Shown here: in pieces, positions 58,678 through 64,000 of the stretch
Numbering within the stretch: the stretch's first letter is position 1
Layout: the number at the start of each line of letters is the position of its first letter
Assembly (NCBI RefSeq): GCF_024166365.1
Contig: NC_064825.1
Span: 105,476,480 to 105,540,479 of the forward strand
DNA length: 64,000 bases
Reading direction: 5' to 3'
Source of the DNA: Elephas maximus indicus
Taxonomy: Eukaryota > Chordata > Mammalia > Proboscidea > Elephantidae
Translations under genes and position numbers: made by a program
Notes under the pieces: model-generated
Databases searched by the model: none
Seen by the model: only the letters and a program-made list of their open reading frames with translations
What the model was told of the DNA's origin: nothing

Positions 58678-61005
58678 TCTTCTTTGATCTTGTTCTAAAC
58701 TGCTACGGGAATGACAAGAAGGTTATAGATCAGGGTTTAACTATGTTAAAAAAAAATACGTAAAATACTGTCTGTAAGGCAGAACACTTTCTCTCTGTAA
58801 ATTGTCTTCTTTATCCTCAGAATGTAACCCAGATAAATGTCACTGTTAGACAGACATTGTTATGTTATTGAAAAATAAATAAATAAATGCCTGGAACAGG
58901 AGGTTTAAATCTAAATCTGTATATCAGTCTTGACGTATGTCGTTTGTGTTAGTTTCTCCTGTCTTAGCTCAGACAGTAGCTTTGATTAAATCTAAAGCTA
59001 AGTCCAGATTCAAAATAATATTAAAGAAACACTAAAGTTAGAGCCACAAAGCCAGAAGACACACACCTAACAGTCTGACAGGTAAAAATAAATACCCCTT
59101 TGGACAAAAAAAAAAAAAAAAATTCACATTTATTGTATTCATCCAGAAACATAATTGATTTTAAGATCTAACAACAATAAGTAATACTCCATATAAACTA
59201 ATAAATGAAATTGATTAAGCTACTGTTTTTCTCTATGATGTCTTTTGATTCTACTGATTAAACATGAATGGACCATGTCTTATTCCACTTTCCTATCACA
59301 CTTCATCTTGGTTTGCTGAACTTTTACAACCCAGTTATATGACTGACCTGAACCCAAAGGATAAGTCCATTGACAAACTGAAGAGAAGTGATACAAAGGG
59401 AAAAACAGAATTAACACACATTTGCATCTCTTTGGATTGTTGAATTGAATTTTCCATAAAAAATGCAAATGGGAAGAGGGGTAATAAATGTTTCAGACTT
59501 ATAAAGGGTTCATTTTCTTGTTTATGTGTTTGTGTGTGTGAATGTCTGTTGGTGTATAAAAATTGAAATGTGAATGGTAGTCTGATTTTTTTTTTCTGTA
59601 CTTCAGTATTTTTTTTTTCAGTATTATTTTGTATGGTCCATATGAACTTGAATTTATACATATTGGTATTCTTAGTGTGATACCTCTGTTATAGTTGGAA
59701 TAACACTAAAAGAAAGCTTAAATTCACATGTATAGTGATGTCACTTGAGTGGTAACAAAAAGTAATGATTCCCTTAGGAATTTTAGTAAAAATATAAATT
59801 AATAAAATATCTCCTTTACTCATACAAAATGAGGTCAGTCCAATTCACACAGCTTCAATCATAAAATATTACAGTTTGGTTGTTTGACTGCAGAGTTTAT
59901 TTAATTGAATTAGTAGGTATAAAATGATTTATTTATAAATTCCTCAATATTTGATTCCTCAATTTTCAAAAAAATTTTTTTTCTGCAGTCTTTTAATTTG
60001 TCAATTCAGGATCCTACCTGAGATGAGCATGTCTTTCTCTTCTGATTTTGGGTAGGTGAACACTAGGCAGGGCACGCTTTATTTTTCTTAGTGACATTTG
60101 GGACTTAAATCTCTAAAGGCTCTGCTCTCATTTTTTGTGTCATACAAACATGTGACTAATTAGGTCCCTGGATCTGCATCTTTCCCCTGTGAATGCTGCA
60201 CCTTTTTTTAACAAAGCCTGAAGTTTTCATTCAAAGTGATCAATGTTGAGTAACAACAATTGAGTCTAACGCTATGCTTTATAGCTACCTTGACTCTGCA
60301 CCCTCCTCTAGTCAAATCGCACATCTAATGAAGCTCGGATAGACTTGCTACTGTATGATTTTCATCTTGTTTCTATTGTTCACCCTGTTTCTTTCATTTC
60401 TGAGACAAAGATCTTCACTTCTGCGTTTAGAAATAAGATAATCTTTCTTATTTGGTTACTCTTTATTTTCATTAATCATTGTCTGTTTTACTCTCCCCAA
60501 CTACATACCATCCATCCCCAATCCAATGATTTTATGACTGTATAGCATTCATTACACATAACCCACTATGTCATGAATTGTTACGTTTTTCTGTTTATAG
60601 TTGACATTCTTACAGTCTCTAGAACAAAAGTTTTCAAAAGTAATTGATCATTAATTGTTTGGTCTTAAATATCTTCTGGTTGTCTGGAAAAAATGAACAA
60701 AGACTAGAAATAATCAGACTTCAAGGGCTGTTTCTCTCATAGAATTGATAGTTGTGAGGATGTTCTTTTTAAGAACACACATGTGATAGAAGGATGCTTT
60801 CAAGAAAAAATGAGCTCAGTTCTATTCTCTCTCTTTCTCTAATACTGAAATTATACATAAAATATGCAGCAAGTCAAAAATTTCTTTATGTACAAAGTTC
60901 AGTGCAATTATATTATTCAAGTTATGCAACCATTTTCACTATCCTTTTCCAAATCATTCCATTACCATTAACATAAACTCAATATTCCCTAAGAAAAAAT
61001 TCCCT
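57755..61005. repeat. Segmental duplication, copy B
   Basis: Same-orientation counterpart of 1340-5115, covering the OR5W2-like gene and its upstream flank. It lacks the LTR and the long tatc repeat of copy A. It has its own A-run at about 59106-59122 and an (aaat)n run near 58870. Confidence 0.85.
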
Positions 61006-61029
61006 CTCTCCCCTTCCTTCTCACCCTTG
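58678..61029. other. OR5W2-like copy B upstream flank, no gene seen
   Basis: AT-rich noncoding DNA matching 2268-5115. Sites conserved between the two flanks could mark a promoter or first exon, but none can be named by eye. Confidence 0.6.
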
Positions 61030-61410
61030 ATAGCCACTAAATAATCTTTGGTTTCTATATATTTGCTTACTTCATAGAAATGAGATCATACAGTGTTTGT
61101 TCTTTTGAGACTGACTTATTTAGCTCAGAATGATGTTAAGTTTCATCCATGTCGTAGCATGCATCAGGATTTCATTTCTCTTTATGGGTGACTAGCATTC
61201 CATTGGAAACCCTGGGGGCGTAGTGGTTAAGTGCTACAACTGCTAACCAAAGGGGTCGGCAGTTTGAATCCACCAGGCACTCCTTGGAAACTCTACGGGG
61301 CAGTTCTCCTCTGCCCTATAGGGTCGCTATGAGTCGGAATCAACTTGACGGCACTGGGTTTAGTATTCCATTGTGTACGTACCACATTTTGTTTATCTAC
61401 ATTTTGTTTA
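61030..61410 (-). mobile_element. Older L1 3' fragment, interrupted by a SINE
   Basis: Reverse-strand L1-type sequence: gaaatgagatcatacagtgt, ctcagaatgatgttaagttt, and, after the SINE, ttccattgtgtacgtaccac and attttgtttatc. These match the usual L1 ORF2/3' end phrases seen in reverse. Confidence 0.6.
61206..61361 (+). mobile_element. AfroSINE
   Basis: Clean forward copy (aaaccctgggggcgtagtgg to cttgacggcactgggttt). Target duplication agcattccattg at 61194-61205 and agtattccattg at 61362-61373, one mismatch. Confidence 0.95.
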
Positions 61411-61560
61411 TTTTAAAAATAATCTTTAAGCAACACACACTGGTGATGGTTGCACAACATAATTATCGCAATGGATGTCACTGAATTGTAACTGAAAAAA
61501 GTTAATTGACATATGTTTTGTTATACACATATTTTACCAAAATAAATTTTACTTAAATTA
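61411..61560 (+). mobile_element. Old L1-type 3' UTR fragment
   Basis: ctggtgatggttgcacaaca, gatgtcactgaattgtaact and a ttttaccaaaataaatttta end resemble ancient L1M-type 3' UTRs. Low detail. Confidence 0.5.
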
Positions 61561-62636
61561 TACATAAAACTTAACTTTTGTGTTCAATTATTTATGGCAG
61601 TACACTGAAAATTGCTGGATACTGGACATGTGATTTTTTTTCCCACTCAACCTTCCCCCTAACCCCATAGATATCAGTGTACTACGCCACCCTCCCTAAA
61701 ATTTAGTCTACCATCTTGGCTTGATCGGACTTCTTCATCAGGGCCCAGAGTTAAATCATGCTTCCACCTTGTTCTGAAACATAAAAATATCCATCCACTC
61801 TTCCTCCCATGTGTTTTAAGTACCTTTTTGTTCAGGAATGGGCTTTCAGGGGCACAAGTATGGACTTAAATATAGTCCATCGTAGCTTCCTTACTAAATG
61901 CCAGGTATTTTTCACATATTAACTTATCACCATACATTATTTATTGTATTATCTTGTGCATCCTGAGTTTTCTCTAGCAATCTCATTATATAAATGTGGA
62001 AAGTAAGACCCAGAAATGATAACTAAACACCTGGAGGATCATGGACATTAAGTTATCTGACTCCAGAACACTTGCTCTCAATTGATTCCTAACTACAGTC
62101 TTATAAAACAAACCATTCTTTAAAAAATAAAATCTCTTTGCTACTCTCTTGGAACGTTATAGTGCTTTTATGTTAAAACCAAATTTGGAAATGCACTGAA
62201 ATAGTAATCCACAGATTGTTAGAAATCTAAGAGAACTTATAGATCGTCAAAGTTCCACTTTTAAAGCCAGGCAGAATTCCGGCCATAATAGAGGACAGAG
62301 GTGTGCAAATAGAAAGTGTCAACAGATTTGAAACATAATCTGTTTTATCTATTTTAGACAAACACTTGAACATTATTAACTTTGTTGTGGAATGGGCTAC
62401 TATATTGCACAATTCCAGGGAGGTGGTAGAAAATAAGAAAATTGGTGTCACCCGAAGTTGTGCAAGGTGGTAGACCTGTGGAAGTTCACTGCTTGGCCAC
62501 ATTCTGAGTGATATTTGATAAATGTGAATTGTTGCAGGATACTGACAAGAATATATTTCTGTGATTATTAAACACCTACTATTGATACTTTTAGGTAACG
62601 AATAATAATTACGCATACTCATGGTATGTTGTATCT
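61561..62636. other. Noncoding stretch with a probable MIR at 61893-62096
   Basis: No gene. aaatgccaggtatttttcac, ttaacttatcaccatacatt and aatgtggaaagtaagaccca follow the order of a reverse MIR. The rest is unassigned. Confidence 0.45.
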
Positions 62637-64000
62637 TTTTTTTCTTTTTTTATTGTCCTTTAGGTGAAAGTTTACAAATCAAAGTCATTCTCTCACACAA
62701 AAATGTATATACATTTTGCTATATACTCCTAATTGCTCTCCCCCTAATGAGACAGCACACTACTTTCATCCACTCTCTCTTTTAGTGTCCATTCAGCCAG
62801 CTTCTGATCCCCTCTGGTCTCTCATCTCGCCTCCAGACAGGAGATGCCAACATAGTGTCATGTGTCTACTTGATCCAAGAAGCTCATTCTTCACCAGTAT
62901 CATTTTCTATCCCTTGTCCAGCCCAATCCCTGTCGGAAGAGTTGGCTTAGGGAATGGTTCCTGCCTTGTGCTTACAGAAGGTCTGAGGACCATGACCACC
63001 AGGGTGCTGCTAGTCTCAATCAGATCACTAATTCTGGTCTTTTTACAAGAATTTGGGGTTTGCATCCCCCTGCTCTCCTGCTCCCTCAGGGGTTATCTGT
63101 TGTGTTCCCTGTCAGGGCAGTCATTGGTTGTGGCTGGGCACCAACTAGTTCTTCTGGTCTCAGGCTGATGTAGTCTCTGATATATGTGGCCCTTTCTGTC
63201 TCTTGGGTTCATAATTACCTTGTGTCCTTGGTGTTCTTCATTCTCCATTACTCTAGGTAGGTTAAGACCCACTGATGCATCTTAGATGGCTGCTTGCTAG
63301 AGTTTAAGACCCCAGATGCCACTCTCCAAAGTGGGATGCAGAATGTTTTCTTAGTAGATTTTATTATGCCAATTGACTTAGATGTTCCCCAAAACCATGA
63401 TCCCAAACCCCTGCCCCTTCGAAGTGTTCAGTTTATTCAGGAAACTTCTTTGCTTTTGGTTTAGTCCAGTTGTGCTGACCTCTCCTATGTCATGTGTTTC
63501 CTTTCCATTCACCTAAAATAGTTCTTATCTACATCTAATTAGTGAATACACATCTCCCTCCTTCCCTCCCCCCCAACCATCAAAGAATATTTTCTTCTCT
63601 GTTTAAACTATTTCTTGAGTTCTTATAATAGTGGTCTTATACAATATTTGTCCTTTTTTCAACTGATAATTTCACTCAGCATAATGCCTTTCAGATTCCT
63701 CCATTTTATGAAATGTTTCCCAGATTCATCACTGTTCTTTATTGATGCGTAGTATTCCATTGTGTGAATATACCATAATTTATTTATCCATTCATCTGTT
63801 GATGGGCACCTTGGTTGCTTCCAACTTTTTGCTATTGTAAACAGTGCTGCAATGAACATGGGTGTGGATGTACCTGTTCGTGTAAAGGATCTTGTTTCTC
63901 TAGGATATATGCCAAGGGGTAGGATTGCTGGATTGTATGGCAGTTCTATTTCTACGTTTTTAAGGAAGTGCCAAATCGATTTTCATGGTGGATGTACCAT
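62637..64000 (-). mobile_element. L1 3' end, continuing past the right edge
   Basis: Poly(T) at about 62637-62652, then the complement of the L1 3' UTR: gagacagcaca (62749), a gggatgcagaatgttttctt block (63333), and the c-rich tract at 63549-63577 that mirrors the G-rich tract of L1 no. 1. The ORF2 C-terminus is open on the minus strand at 63859-63659 (AALFTIAKSWKQPRCPSTDE, IHTMEYYASIKNSDES). Same subfamily as the two full-length copies. Its 5' side lies outside the window. Confidence 0.92.

Noticed and set aside
62716-63168. 150-codon + strand frame
   Set aside because: Antisense to an L1 3' UTR, with equivalents in other L1 copies of this window.

Overview
This is vertebrate nuclear DNA from a mammal, most likely an afrothere of the elephant, hyrax and sea cow group. 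The evidence is the dense load of tRNA-like SINEs with the AfroSINE consensus (typical tail: tatgagtcggaatcgactc), a BovB-like RTE LINE whose 3' end matches the SINE tail, and full-length L1 elements about 7.5 kb long. There are no bacterial features. Only a few percent of the window is coding.

The genes are a class II olfactory receptor (OR) cluster. An intact OR5W2-like gene lies at 1332-2267 (-), an OR5D-type pseudogene at about 10550-11487 (+), an intact OR5L1/OR5L2-like gene at 26149-27099 (+), an intact receptor of less certain subfamily at 39750-40667 (+), and a second OR5W2-like gene at 57751-58677 (-) with a frameshifted C-terminus. From memory, OR5D, OR5L, OR5W2 and OR5I1 are neighbours in the human 11q11 OR cluster, so this looks like the corresponding region. 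Each intact receptor is a single-exon, seven-helix G-protein-coupled receptor that would be expressed one at a time in olfactory neurons. They form no operon or pathway together.

The two OR5W2-like genes sit in copies of a segmental duplication (about 1340-5115 and 57755-61005, same orientation). Copy A gained a MaLR-like LTR that copy B lacks. The receptors differ at about 30 of some 298 comparable residues.

The rest is mostly interspersed repeats. There are two full-length but dead L1s on the + strand (11869-19323 and 48618-56090) and the 3' end of a third on the - strand (62637 to the right edge). Two L1-derived elements on the - strand are unusual: 5338-9126 lacks the 3' half of L1, and 29207-33618 lacks almost all of ORF2 but keeps the 5' UTR, ORF1 and 3' UTR (HAL1-like). 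RTE fragments lie at 1-366 and 44498-46324; the second is nested in an AfroSINE. About 16 AfroSINEs, three MaLR-like solo LTRs, one MLT1-like LTR, a split MER5A and a few MIRs complete the picture.

I found no undescribed gene system. The most unusual structure is at 37714-38007. There a SINE insertion, bounded by an 11-bp target duplication, also carries an inverted 62-bp copy of the DNA just upstream of its own insertion site. This fits template switching during target-primed reverse transcription. The ORF2-deleted L1 and the OR5W2 duplication with its damaged copy are next in interest. All comparisons were made by eye; subfamily names come from recall, not a database search.
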